Source of the DNA: Hermatobates lingyangjiaoensis
Taxonomy: Eukaryota > Arthropoda > Insecta > Hemiptera > Hermatobatidae
Reading direction: 5' to 3'
Length of the DNA: 64,000 bases
NCBI GenBank assembly: GCA_026182355.1
Contig: JAPFBL010000235.1
Location: 355,001 to 419,000, forward strand
The notes beneath the pieces were generated by a model, which was given only the letters and a program-made list of their open reading frames with translations, was not told the origin of the DNA and did no database searches. A program made the position numbers and the translations under genes. Positions 11,683 through 23,260 of this stretch are shown here, piece by piece. Position 1 is the stretch's first letter, and every line of letters begins with the position of its first letter.

Positions 11683-12060
11683 CAAACCACAATAAGAAAT
11701 GGGAAAGCAAGACTAAGAGCTTTCAACCGTAACAAGCGGTCTTCGTCAGAGTCAAAAACCCAACTTTGACTCTGACGAAGACCGCCTGTTACGATTGAAA
11801 GATCTTAGTCTTACTTTCCCATTTTCTTATTGTGGTTTGATCATTGATTGTTATTTCACGTGTTTATGTGAAATCTATATATATATATATAAAGATTTCA
11901 CATAAACACGTGAAATAACAATCAATGATCAAACCACAATAAGAAAAGGTTTTTGACCTCAGTTGGGTTTTTGACTCTGACGAAGACCGCTTGTTACGGT
12001 TGAAAGATCTTAGTCTTGCTTTCCCATTTTCTTATTGTGGTTTGATCATTGATATATATA
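11530..12060. mobile_element. Cluster of alternating family A arms
   Basis: The order is: plus arm end (11533-11570), (TA)n, a 25-base spacer, (CT)n, (TA)n, minus arm (11680-11765), plus arm (11766-11875), (TA)n, minus arm (11892-11950), plus arm (11962-12050), (TA)n. The spacer CATACCTAACTC recurs inverted at 24175-24200. This is the densest run of family A in the window. Confidence 0.7.
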
Positions 12061-12076
12061 TATATATATATATATA

Positions 12077-12145
12077 TAAATGAAAAAGACAACACATAGA
12101 AGAAACGAGAAAACTTACTAGATTGATATTTACTTACTAGATTGT
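12077..12145 (-). mobile_element. Partial family K copy
   Basis: This matches the 3' part of the family K element at 59205-59262 inverted, including the block that reads AATCTAGTAAGTTTTCTCG on the opposite strand. It lies against (TA)n. Confidence 0.5.
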
Positions 12146-12317
12146 GAAATCTTGTTATGGAATTACACATATTTATATATTACTATTTAAGCATGTTTAC
12201 TATTTATTATGCATACTTATTATTATTTATGTATAAGTATAAATACTATAAAATATAAATATATATTATGAGTAAAATATATATAATTATATTCATAAAT
12301 ATAATTATATATATCTA

Positions 12318-12732
12318 TATTACATTAGAACCTTGCAGTTCGAGTTTAATTTCTTCCCTGACCGAGCTCGTATTACGATTTATCGTATTATGAAGCTCTT
12401 TTTTTGCATTGAAATCAATTTCAAAATGAATAATACATTTGATATTCAAAATGACTGTTTTTAAGTTTAGTTTTTAAACAGAAAAGGGGCAATTAGAAAA
12501 AAAATAAACAATACTATTCATATAATATGAATAATACAAATACATGCAAAAAATAATCATTTTTTTTTATTGATCTACTAAACTTAAAACAGAGACCATC
12601 TAGGCATGAGGAAGACGGTTGCTCGTACGACGAATGTCTACTCGTCGTACGAGACAAGAATTCTTACTAATGACTGCTCGTTAAGGGATTTGCTCGTACA
12701 ATGAGGAATTCGGACAATGAGGTTCTTCTGTA
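12318..12732. mobile_element. pogo-like MITE, about 410 bp (family P, best copy)
   Basis: The left end TACATTAGAACCTTGCAGTTCG and the right end, TACAGAAGAACCTCATTGTC in reverse complement, are terminal inverted repeats. TA flanks fit a TA target site. Subterminal GCTCGTA and CGTCGTACGAG blocks repeat. Other copies are at 36.5, 52.3 and 54.3 kb. It is non-coding. Confidence 0.6.
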
Positions 12733-12967
12733 TTTATATTTATAAATATACTGTACATATAAATTTTATGTATGAGTATGTACATTTATATATACATATA
12801 AAATACTAAAGAAATATGGGTATGATTAAATAATAAGGATTTAAAACTCTTTTTGAGAATCTTTACTTCAGTGTCATAAAATTTTTTGACAGAAAGAAAT
12901 ATAAGTTTGTTTTCATTATACATTTAGATTTGCGAACATATTAATCAACAAAAGTTTAAAGTCTCTA

Positions 12968-13276
12968 GGTGAGGTTGGGTTTCAGTGGCAGTCCCACAAG
13001 AGAACATACAGAGACCAAACATTAGGCTTTTGTAATACCATACAATGAACATTCTACATTGGGAATACTAAATTTTACCTAACTCAAGCGTACTTAGAGT
13101 AGAGAACTTTAACAAGTGCCTTAGATCATACAGGCTCGGGACCGATGGCTTAACGTTCTCTTCTAGGGACGACCTACCATGTGATTAAATCGAGAGCTAG
13201 AGAGGGTATTGAACCCTCGACCTACCAATCCAGAGACGAGCAAGTTACCATAGGGCTAACCTAGTCCCTGAAGTCT
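12968..13276 (-). mobile_element. tRNA-derived SINE, near full length
   Basis: Read on the minus strand, the element starts with a tRNA-like head containing an internal promoter: a GTAACTTGCTCG A-box region and a GGGTTCAATACCC-type B box near 13210. A unique body of about 220 bases follows. It ends with a tail like CCTAACC(TAACC), here decayed to CCCAACCTCACC. Related copies are at 18.7, 21.1, 24.6, 30.8, 39.4 and 63.9 kb. Confidence 0.6.
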
Positions 13277-13734
13277 GCAGAATAACCAGAAAATTAATTT
13301 GCAAAATTAGTCTATAATAAATAAAATAATTTTATTATATACATATATTATTTAATGTATTGCAATTAAATATAACAAACTTTATTATTGGTTTTTAAAT
13401 GCTAAATTTTTTTGTTACTAATTGTTTGTTATGCTTTCAATTCTTTAAAAACAAAAAAATTGAATAATAACATGGATAATGTTTTTGTTTCATTTAAAAA
13501 AATAAAGTTTCAATATAACTGAAATCATATACATAATTGATTTAATATTTATAATATTACACTTAACACATTTTTTAAATTTAATTTCATTTAAAAAGAT
13601 AAATGAGTAACAAATTTAAATAAATAAATTTATATTATACTTATGTAGCATTTGTTGTTGTTAATGTTGTTGCGTTATAATCCACTGTTAAAACATCCCC
13701 CTTCACTGCTTCATTGTTATCCCCCTTCAATTTG

Positions 13735-13830
13735 AGGGTGGAAAGTTTAGTTCATTTGTTAATTGGCACCCAATTTAGTTATGGGTAAGCCATATTACTG
13801 GTTTAATTCTGGTGAGTCGTAAATTTGGCC
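13735..13830 (-). repeat. SINE-related fragment
   Basis: This contains the TTGGCACCCAATTTAG..ATGGGTAAGCCA block that starts the 39.4-kb copy. The rest of the element is missing. Confidence 0.4.
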
Positions 13831-14261
13831 TTCCCTAGGTTTATGACGGTGGGGATTCTATACAAGTATCTAACATTATACCAGCATGAGATAACGGCTT
13901 TAAGCACTCTCCAGTTCATGATGGTGCACAAAAGTTTAAACCAACCACAAGGAAAGTCTAGAATTTTGAATCTCACATATTCGACTGAAATAAATCTAGA
14001 ACTTGATTTATAAATCGTTGAAATATGAAATATTTATTTATTTAAATATTTATAAAAATGAAATAAATAAATCGTTTCATATCAAAACGAGTCCCTACCA
14101 AATTAATAAAAATATATTTCGTTAATATTTCTTTATAGACTAATATGTGCTAATAAAAGTTACATTATTTATCACAATAAAAATAGATGTTTATAAGTAA
14201 GAATTCTAACTTTAATAATTTCCTACCGTGAATCAGACTTTGATATATACATATATATAAC

Positions 14262-14435
14262 AAGATTTTACAATTAACGGGTAAAATAACAACCAATGTT
14301 CAAACCACAATAGGAAATGAGAAAAAAGACTAAGATCTTTTAAATCTTTCAGTTGAGATTTGAATCTGAAGAGACCGCTCGTTTCCGTTGAAAGATCTTA
14401 GTCTTTTTTCTCATATCTTATTATGGTTTATTTCT
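14262..14435. mobile_element. Old, diverged family A hairpin
   Basis: The minus arm (14262-14355) and plus arm (14357-14432) are recognisable but carry more substitutions than other copies. This indicates an older insertion. Confidence 0.5.
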
Positions 14436-14514
14436 TATATATTTTATATATATGTATATATATATATAAAGAAAAATTGTTTAGTTACTCTGTGTGTTAC
14501 TTTTATTTATATAT

Positions 14515-14690
14515 ATATATATATATAAAGATTTCACATAAACACGTGAAACAACAATCAATGATCAAAATGATCATCAGTTGGGTTTTTGACTCTGACG
14601 AAGACCGCTTGTTACGGTTGAAAGATCTTAGTCTTGTTTTCCCATTTCTTATTGTGGTTTGATCATTGATATATATATATATATATATAT
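14515..14690. mobile_element. Family A hairpin with truncated minus arm
   Basis: The minus arm is cut after about 45 bases (14528-14572), and the plus arm (14580-14670) is complete. (TA)n flanks both sides. Confidence 0.6.
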
Positions 14691-15345
14691 ATAAAACTAT
14701 GAAAACTATGAAAAAACTATGAAAACTAGGAAAACTATGAAAACGAAAAAATATATCAAAATTTACAAACCTATTGTATTTCCCTCTTCGTTTTGACTAT
14801 TCTAACATGAGGAGCATGAAAATAGAAAAAAATTACCAACTAAACAAACTTTACCCTACAATTCTTCACACCTTAACTACTCTCACTGGAAAACTATAAA
14901 AACGAAAAAATATATCAAAATTAACACACCTATTGTATTTCCCTCCTCGTTTTGACTATTCTAACATGAGGAGCATGAAAATAGAAAAAAATTACCAACT
15001 AAACAAACTTTACCCTACAATTTTTCAAACCTTAACTACTCTCACTGGAAAACTATAAAAACGAAAAAATATATCAAAATTAACAAACCTATTGTATTTT
15101 TCTCTTCGTTCTGACTATACTAACATGAGGAGCATGAAAATAGAAAAAAATTACCAACTAAACAATCTTTACCCTACAATTCTTCACACCTTAACTACTC
15201 TCACTGGAAAACTATGAAAACGAAAAAATATATCAAAATTATCAATTCTATTGTATTTCTCTCATCGTTGTGACTATTCTAACATGAGAAGCATGAAAAT
15301 AGAAAAAAATTACTAACCAAACAAAGTTTACCCTATAAATATATA
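14690..15345. repeat. 159-bp tandem array, about four units
   Basis: The same landmark recurs at 14742, 14901, 15060 and 15219, exactly 159 bases apart. Units differ by a few percent. The left end opens with short GAAAACTATG repeats, possibly the seed of the array. The right end runs into (TA)n and family B. Confidence 0.9.
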
Positions 15346-15349
15346 TATA

Positions 15350-15665
15350 TACACTTTTTCGTTGGAAATACGATTTTAAACGGACAAATATAGTTCAATA
15401 TAGAAAAATAAACATAGAGAAATCAAAAGAACACACTTACAGTCTCTAATTTTTGGTTTGAACCGTCTTCAGGAGAGATAAGAGAGGGAAACCAAGCGCA
15501 CTGGTCCAGAGACGGTTTGGTTTCCCTCTCTTATCTCTCCTGAAGACGGTTCAAACCAAAAATTAGAGACTGTAAGTGTGTTCTTTTGATTTCTCTATGT
15601 TTCTTTGTCTATATTGAACTACTTTTGTCCGTTTTGGACCGTATTTCTAAGGAAAAAGTTATATA
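15350..15665. mobile_element. Family B inverted pair
   Basis: The minus arm (15350-15505) and plus arm (15515-15655) form a long hairpin between two (TA)n tracts. CTGAAGA is followed by C and the GGTT/AACC stem. Confidence 0.6.
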
Positions 15666-15680
15666 TATATATATATATAT

Positions 15681-15814
15681 AAAAAGATTTCACATAAACT
15701 CGTGAAACAACAATCAATGATCAATCCACAATAAGAAATGGGAAAACAAGACTAAGATCTTTCAACCGTAACAAGCGGTCTTCGTCAGAGTCAAAAACCC
15801 AACTCAGTGGTTTG

Positions 15815-15830
<16 letters not shown>
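15681..15830 (-). mobile_element. Family A arm between (TA)n tracts
   Basis: A complete minus arm (15683-15805) is followed by about 10 bases of a plus arm (GTGGTTTGATCA), then a long (TA)n at 15818-15865. Confidence 0.6.
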
Positions 15831-15867
<37 letters not shown>

Positions 15868-16410
15868 GGGAGAGAACTAGAGGGGGTTTTCAATAAATTG
15901 AACGTCCAATATTATCTGGTTTGTGGCCACAGAAATTGTTCTTCTATTTCATAAAATAATGCATGTAAGCCACTTTACCTCCTAAAGTGTCTGATATTTG
16001 TAACACCAACGCAATATGTGGGAAAAAATATCGAGTAGCCAAAACTTAATTGGTATTAGACTGGAGAAAAAACCATATCACCAGTTGTTCTCAGAATCAA
16101 CTGAAACCAAACCATGGTACTTGTGATGTTCTTTTATCCTTAACAGTGCTACATATAAAGGGTTATAACATCATCAGAGAGCTAAATCAACTAAAACATA
16201 AAATAATTACAAGTTAACCTTGTTAATTGAAGTCTTCAGAATTGTTGGCATCCCTGACTGAATTTAATATAGCTACAATTGAAGGAGTCTTGATCTGCTT
16301 AATTATTCCTGTTATCAATATTTCATCCAATTTGTAAAGTCCAGTATAGATTTTGTTTAGCTCTCTGATGATGTTATAACTAAAGGCCTTAGAGCATTGT
16401 ATCCAATATA

Positions 16411-18034
16411 TATTTTTACTTTACTATAAGTAAAGTATAGTGATCGTGAAAAAATTCGATCTCGAGATTTTGACGGAATTACATGTTTTGAGGTCCCAGA
16501 AGTCGTTTTATGAAGTTTTTACGATGATGTCTGTGTGTGTGTGGGTGGGTGGGTGGGTGAGTGTGTTAGCATTCCTTGTTACCACGCTACGGTCCAGAAT
16601 CTTTGATAGATCAAGTTGATATTTTACACAAAAATGGACCCCATTTAGACGAAGATCCCTTTTGTTTGGGAAGAATTATGCATGATGGGAAAGTCACTTT
16701 TTTTGCCAAAAACCGTTTTTTAGAAAACATTTATTTCTCCTAAACTGATAACCCTAGAGTTTTGAAATTTTGACATTATCTTTAAGGTTACAAATGGAAC
16801 AAACGAAAAATATATTCAGAATTGTAAAACAAAAGAAAATATTTTTTTTTCAATAAAATGTAAAAATTTTGACTTATAATTCAATCTCAAACCTTGTGAG
16901 AGCGATACAAGCCATACTATTTGACGGATCAAAATGAAACTATGCCTAAAAATAGACCATTATGTGGAGAATGAATTGAGATATTTTTTTTCAAAGTTAC
17001 ATTCGCTAAAGGGGCGTTACAGTACGATTACTGTTTTTAGAAAATGTTTTTTTGACGCTAAACGGCTTATTAAAAAATAATGAAAATTTGACCAAAAATG
17101 GAACAAAAAATTAGCAATTCATAAAAAAAAAATCATGAAGTTTCAATTACGGGAAAGAGCAATAACGCTATAAAAACTGTTTGTTTATCCTAGAGTAAGG
17201 GATCACCTGCTATACTTGTCGATTTTTTTATATTTTTTTACATTGTTTACATTGACTTAGAAATTTTTTGAGCGAATCCACTGAGATAAAATTGATATTA
17301 ATAAAGAAATAATTTAAACTGTTTATTGACTTATATGAGATGTAAGAGGAATAATATTGTGCAGGAAAATAATAACACTCGCTGTGAAAAAATTCGTATA
17401 TTTGTTATTTGACAAGGGGAAGGAAAATGATCTTATTAAATACTAAGCCATAAAATTCCCAGTATAATAATTCTGTTAAAAACCAAAAATGTAAAAGATA
17501 ATTCAAAATTGAAATCTTTCGTTTAGAGATTAATAAATGTAATTATCGTACATCTTTAATTAACAAATCACCTTAAAACAACATTTTCTTCGCTGTTTAA
17601 GATGTTTTTCAGAGAAAAAAAGAGTATTTTCCTGTTTTAAATTTGAAAATTTTACTTTAATATTCAATGTAGAAGGATGTCAAGTAAGCGATGTAAGAAA
17701 TCTACTAACTATTTGAACAATAGCCATGTTCTCTTGTAGGATACTATTTCGTTTCAAGAAATGTTCACTTTGGTTTTTCAAAAATGTTATTACTGCTGTA
17801 GTTATACTAATGAAATTATTTGCAAATAATAAATTATTTGTGATGTACAAAAATAAGCTTATAAATTGATATGTCCTTCAATCACTATCTGTACTACCTC
17901 AGGAATGACAGGCTAATAATTATATCCCATTTAGATGTTTACGTTATGCTTAAATGAGACGTTATGTTTTATATACTCAAGAAATTTGACATTAAGTTAC
18001 TTATAGTAAAGTAGAGTGTAGGCCACTCCAGATT
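16411..18034. mobile_element. 1.6-kb unclassified element inserted in family F
   Basis: The left end carries a perfect palindrome (TACTTTACT, ATA, AGTAAAGTA) near 16427, and the right end carries a related TTACTTATAGTAAAGTA near 17998-18014. A left-end fragment recurs inverted at 21690-21775. A (GTGG)n tract lies at 16536-16560. No coding frame is present. The class is unknown. Confidence 0.45.
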
Positions 18035-18058
18035 TTTTTCATTGTGGTTATTGAATCC

Positions 18059-18222
18059 TGTTGCGCGAATAGTATCGAGTTGCCCGCCTCCGCGTGGTCC
18101 ACCCTGGGCGTCGCCATGTGAACATGGGACGGCTAAAGGGCAAATCGTAAAAAGAAAACCTGACTTGATTTTAAAAACGATATGGCCTGAAATATGGCTT
18201 GGTGCGTATAAAGGTCAACACA
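18059..18222. mobile_element. 164-bp GC-rich insertion with 13-bp target duplication
   Basis: The insert is flanked by perfect 13-base direct repeats GGTTATTGAATCC (18046-18058 and 18223-18235). The uninterrupted family F sequence carries a related block only once. Base composition is far richer in G+C than the surroundings for its first 80 bases. The duplication size suggests retroposition. The source RNA is not recognised. Confidence 0.6.
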
Positions 18223-18711
18223 GGTTATTGAATCCATATTTTATATCAAGAGTTATTGTTGATTATTAATTTTCATAAGGGTTTTCTAATAGGAAATGCA
18301 CTATCACAGATTAAATTGATTTTGAATTATATTCGATAAGATTTCAAACAGTAGTTAAAAAATATTTTGAAATTTGACTAAAAGGATATTGTTAAAGTCC
18401 ATTGTAAACTTTCTTGTGAACAAAATGAACATTACATTAAAAAAAATTAACGATAGCCTTTTTATGAAGGAACTAAAGTTTACTACTTTAGTTTCTTCTA
18501 AAGAACATAAAGGGTATTTTTCAAGGATTGGTCAGTAGTGCGGAAGTTTTTATTACACTCTTTACGATCTAGAATGATATCTCTTTAGGAATAACTTTTG
18601 CGATTTTCTAGATGTTACGACTTGGATTATACAAGGAAACCCAAGAACTTTTAAACAATAGCTATAGTTAGTTATAACTAGCAAAACGTTTTTTTTGGTA
18701 ACTAGAGTAAG

Positions 18712-19045
18712 AGGGAATGGGTAAGCTAGTAGAAACATGCTTGCCTCTCGACTGGTAGGTCCAGGGTTCAATATCCACTCTGGTCCTCGATTTATTCACG
18801 GTAGGTGAAATAAATTTGAACACGTCGTTCCTCTAAGAAAATATTACTCCATCGGTACCTAGCCTGCAAGATGTAAGGTATTCGTTAAAGATCATTACTA
18901 AAAATACACTTGAATTAGGCAAAATTTAGGCCTCCCAATGTACATTGAATGAATGCTCATTGTGTGTTATCACAAAAGACTAATGTTCTGCCTATGTGTA
19001 TTCCCTTATGAGACTGTTACTGCAACTTGACCTAAACTAACTACA
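18712..19045 (+). mobile_element. tRNA-derived SINE, plus orientation
   Basis: The head has an A-box-like GCTAGTAGAAACATGCTTGCC and a B-box-like GGGTTCAATATCC (18771-18783 region). The body is shared with 12968-13276, and the tail has GACCTAAACTAACTAC. This is the best plus-strand copy. It is a Pol III-type element, not a tRNA gene: there is no acceptor stem closure or anticodon loop. Confidence 0.6.
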
Positions 19046-20084
19046 GCAAACAGTAATAATAGTCAAAGCAAAGTTTTAAAAAAGGTCTTTTTCTTAACTA
19101 TAATTTTTACATAGTTAACAAAAACAAATTATAACCTAAAACACTATTCATCAATGTCCCTAAAAAAAAAAAAATCATAATTTTTACGAGTAGCAATTTT
19201 TAGAATTTTTTTTTTATAAAAATTTTCAACAAAATGTTAGTTTTATTTTTGTTATGAGTAAGAGGGTTTTGAAGACTGGTATTCTTTGAAAGAATAATGG
19301 GACATTAGAGGAGGCAATAAACGCAGGACCATATGCTACCAGGGGGATTACCAGCCCATACATCTCTCCCCTTACATCCTCCCAACGTCTAATAATCTTC
19401 GTCAGACTAACAGTTGTCATAAACCATTATGAGTTTCCTACTTATTCCTAGCTTTATTTACTCATGGATATGAATAAGGTGTTTATTTTATTTAAAACGA
19501 AAAACCATGAATTATACGTAACTAAATACCATATGGATCATTTATAATATAATTATATTATAATTGTAAAATTCGAGCCATATTTATCATTTAATATCTT
19601 ATTATTTTTGTATTAAATAATGCTTATTCATGATTAATTGTTACGATTTAAGGTAAACTACAAAATAGTTAGGCAATTGATTTATTTTTCAAACTTTTAA
19701 TAAATTGTAATTTTTCCTAATTTGATAATTATTTATTCTGTGTTCTGTTGCTTAAAGGGTAATTCAGGAGGGACGATTGGATTACCTCTCTATTAATTAG
19801 TACAAGGGTAACTCAGTCAGTCTTTCAATCAACAAAATTCAACCCTAAACCCTTAATATGGCAATCGTTTTCATTTCCTGCCCTTTAATTTCACTTCTCT
19901 CTCTTAAACAGAACACATTTATGTCTATTATTTTCAAGGTATCTAACTTTCCGATAGTTTAAACAATTTCAAAACACATCATATTTATCTGACTATTCAA
20001 TTCGGTTAGTAGGAAGACTGTGATTTTATATATAATATGTCAAGATATATATTAAACCTGCCTTAATCCTATTGAATAAAATGT
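19046..20084. other. No recognisable feature
   Basis: AT-rich sequence with poly-A/T runs. The short open frame at 19226-19420 has no recognisable motif. Confidence 0.3.
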
Positions 20085-20164
20085 TTATTTTGTATTAAAA
20101 GCGAAAACAATACACAACTCATTTCAATATTTTGACTTCGTCGTCATCAGGAGAAGGAGAAGAA

Positions 20165-21078
20165 GAAGAACCTTAAGTTTAGCTCGGTCTCTCAGCCATA
20201 CCACTGATAGAGGGCATTAATCCGATTGGTCTTGAGTCTGTACGATGTCATCAGGAAAAGGAGAAGAAGAAGAAACTTAAGTGTAGCTCGATCTCTCAAC
20301 TATACCACTGATAGAGGACATTAATCCGATTGGTCCTGAGCCTGTACGATGTCATCAGGAAAAGGAGAAGAAGAAGAAAGTTAAGTACAGCTCGATCTCT
20401 CAGCCATACCACTGATAGAGGACATTAATCCGATTGGTCCTGAGTCTGTACGATGTCATCAGGAAAAGGAGAAGAAGAAGAAAGTTAAGTACAGCTCGAT
20501 CTCTCAGTTATACCACTGATAGAGGACATTAATCCCATTGGTCCTGAGCCTGTACGATGTCATCAGGAAAAGGAGAAGAAGAAGAAACTTAAGTGTAGCT
20601 CGGTCTCTCAACTATGCCACTGATAGAGGACATTAATCCGATTGGTCCTGAGTCTGTACGATGTCATCAGGAAAAGGAGAAGAAGAAGAAACTTAAGTGT
20701 AGCTCGGTCTCTCAGCTATACCACTGATAGAGGACATTAATCCGATTGGTCCTGAGTCTGTACGATGTCATCAGGAAAAGGAGAAGAAGAAGAAATTTAA
20801 GTGTAGCTCGATCTCTCAGCTATATCACTGATAGAGGACATTAATCCGATTGGTCCTGAGCCTGTACGATGTCATCAGGAAAAGGAGAAGAAGAAACTTA
20901 AGTGTAGCTCGGTCTCTCAACTATACCACTGATAGAGGACATTAATCCGATTGGTCCTGAGCCTGTACGATGTCATCAGGAAAAGGAGAAGAAGAAGAAA
21001 CTTAAGTGTAGCTCGGTCTCTCAACTATACCACTGATAGAGGACATTAATCCCATTGGTCCTGAGCCTGTACGATGTC
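20165..21078. repeat. 104-bp tandem array, about nine units
   Basis: The landmark GTACGATGTC recurs at 20240, 20344, 20448, 20552, 20656, 20760, 20864, 20965 and 21069. The period is 104, with one 101. Units are very similar. Part of each unit (ATTGGTCCTGAGCCTGTACG) matches the SINE body, and part (ATCAGGAAAAGGAGAAG) matches the Penelope-like arm. The array is therefore a chimera of the two. Confidence 0.9.
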
Positions 21079-21235
21079 AGGTACTCGTTAAAGATTCCAA
21101 GTCTAAATTCACTTGATTTAGAACTGGCAATGCAGAATATTGATTGAGTGGTATCAAAAAGGATGAATGTTCAGCCTATGTGTGTTTTCTTGTGAGACTG
21201 CCACAGCAATCTGACATAACCTAACCTAAAAATAA
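21079..21235 (+). mobile_element. SINE 3' portion fused to the array
   Basis: The last array unit continues directly into the SINE body (GGTACTCGTTAAAGATTCC) and ends with a CATAACCTAACC tail. Confidence 0.55.
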
Positions 21236-21689
21236 TCATGATAATCAGAAGGTGGGTGTATATATGACATTAAAGCTATAAATACGGGCAAAGATAAAGA
21301 TAACCTCAGATATGTGATTTTCGTAATTTAGAGAAACAACTGCACCACCATAACAAACTTTAGTCATTTTATATAAAATACAGTCAATATATATATCAAG
21401 TATATCATTGTATATCAAGTTTTGCTCGACTGACAAACAGCAACTATCATCTTATTCTTTTCCTGATGACGACGAGGCCAAAATATTGAAGTGAGTTCTA
21501 TATTGTTTCTACGTGTTCGGTTCTTAAAATCGTTTGATATTTTGTCCTCAAACTGATTTTGTTTTTTTTTTACTAATTTCTGTTTTGCACATATTGTATA
21601 AACTCATCACGTTTCATTACAATCTTATAATTGTGCAGGTTGTAACTATGATTTGACATAAAAAAAAATTTTCAAAAAAAGTACTTTGG

Positions 21690-21778
21690 TGACCTCAAAA
21701 CATGTAAATTCGTCAAAATCTCGAGATAAAATTTGTTCATGATCACTACACTTATAGCAAAGTAAAAATTTAAAAAAA
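21690..21778 (-). repeat. Left-end fragment of the 16.4-kb element
   Basis: The reverse complement matches 16425-16500, including the ATCTCGAGATTTTGACG and ACATGTTTTGAGGTC blocks. Confidence 0.55.
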
Positions 21779-21942
21779 AAATAAATTCTAGATAGTGTTA
21801 TTGTTAAATTAATTTTCCTGTCAATAATGTAGTGTCGTAATATGATAAGTTTGAAATTTTTAACGGATTTAGCTGATTAGGCTTTCTGAATCAATTATTG
21901 ATATTTTTATGGTGTGATTTGCATGTTTGTGTTGGTGTATAC

Positions 21943-22377
21943 CAGGAGTGAGCAACCTTTTTGAGAGTGTGTGCCAAAATGTCTGACACAAACTTTTTGC
22001 ACGTGCCAACCATTTTTTTTTTTAGAACTTATTTGGTATGTCTTAAGAACTTTTTAAACGAAAAAATAATAAACTACTTCAGTGCAGTAAAACATAGTAT
22101 AAAAAAAAACAGAAAAAAAATTATTTAACCTTCAGAAGTACATTTCAACAGCCTTTAAGCTTTTGTGACTTTAATAGAATACAACGGATAAGATTTTCTT
22201 GAGACCTCTTTAGTTTCGTAGAGCTTAAACCTCTTCACCACCAGGACGTACATATACTGTCATGGCATGAAAGCTTACACCCCAAGGAAAGTAGTTTTTC
22301 TTTGTCGGTGCTAAGGGTAACCTGTGCTCTTGCGAGCCAGAGACAAGTCATCAGCGTGCCAAGTTTGCCCACCCCCG
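21943..22377. mobile_element. Non-autonomous hAT element, 435 bp
   Basis: The ends CAGGAGTGAGCAA and, in reverse complement, CGGGGGTGGGCAA are terminal inverted repeats of the hAT type. The flanking 8-base duplications are GTGTATAC and GTGTATAA (7 of 8). No transposase is present. Confidence 0.7.
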
Positions 22378-22562
22378 GTGTATAAACTTTGTCAACAATA
22401 TAAAGATATGATTCCCTTGTACTGGTTTATATGGGGGCTGAAGTAGGATAAAACACAAATTTATTCTTGTCCAGAGGTAATTCAGTAGACATTTATATGA
22501 ATTCAACCATTACGAAGCAGTCTCCAAGCATATTCAGAAGCCAGATTCTAATTCTGTGCAGT

Positions 22563-22835
22563 AGCAACTGTGAAAGTAGATCTCTTTGTAAATTATTCAC
22601 TTTAATAAACAAACACACATTTTTTAAAAAAATATTCAGATATTTCAACAGCTTACAATACCTAATGAGGTGTTTAATAATACTATTGTTTAATCTTTGC
22701 TGTATTTCATTTTTACAACTGTGAGAGTAAATCTCTTTGTCAATTATTCACTTTAATAAACAAACACACAGTTTTTACAAAAAATACTCAGGTATTCAAC
22801 AGGTTATATACCTAATAAGGTGTTTAGTCTGCAAA
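22563..22835. repeat. Diverged two-copy tandem duplication
   Basis: About 115 bases at 22563-22680 recur at 22718-22832, including AATTATTCACTTTAATAAAC and the TAAGGTGTTTA block. Confidence 0.7.
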
Positions 22836-23084
22836 ATATTTTATACCAGTTTTAAAATTCACAAATAAGAATATTATATATGCCAAATTATAATAATTTT
22901 CCCCTTTTTAATACTATTTCTATTGAATGGAATGTGTTCAACTACAGATTCATAGGTGTACATGAATAATTTCTATATTATTCATGTATGCCTATACTAC
23001 ATATTTTAGTATATTTTAGTTTATATTTATTTATAGGGCGCCAAATATAAATATACAAATATAAACTAAATATTTATTTAGTTT

Positions 23085-23260
23085 ATATTTATATTTAGGG
23101 CACCAGTTTACATCGGCCAGTGGACGCATTTACGTCTCCGTTCCTTCATTCTTTCTCCTTTTATTTTCTTTCTTTCTACTCTCCTGAAGACGGCAAGACG
23201 CCGAAATTATCGAGATTCGTGAGTGTTCGTCCTTTTTCTTGTGTTCTCTAGCTGTAACTT
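23085..23260 (+). mobile_element. Family J Penelope-like terminal repeat
   Basis: The core is intact: CTGAAGA (23184-23190), C, GGC (23192-23194), a five-base loop, GCC (23200-23202), GAAA (23203-23206). It is followed by a T/C-rich 3' part similar in style to families B and K. Only a single arm is seen. Confidence 0.5.

Larger units (their letters stand above)
16040..18270. mobile_element. Family F hairpin split by later insertions
   Basis: The outer family F copy has a minus arm (16085-16190) and a plus arm starting at about 16345. Its plus arm stops at 16410 and resumes at 18035 with TTTCATTGTGG. It stops again at 18058 and resumes at 18223. An unsplit family F copy at 61110-61400 gives the order of the pieces. 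The core CTGATGA-T-GTTA/TAAC-TAAA has lost the G of GAAA. Confidence 0.6.
20085..21540. mobile_element. Family H-type inverted arms enclosing a satellite array
   Basis: The minus arm (20095-20165) reads CTGATGA, C, GAC/GTC, then AAAA on the minus strand. The plus arm (21450-21530) has the same block. Between them lie the 104-bp array and a SINE 3' part. The arms match the family H copies at the left edge and at 4.6 kb. Confidence 0.5.

Noticed and set aside
18712..18790. A functional tRNA gene
   Set aside because: A- and B-box-like motifs are present, but there is no acceptor stem, and the same head occurs in all SINE copies.
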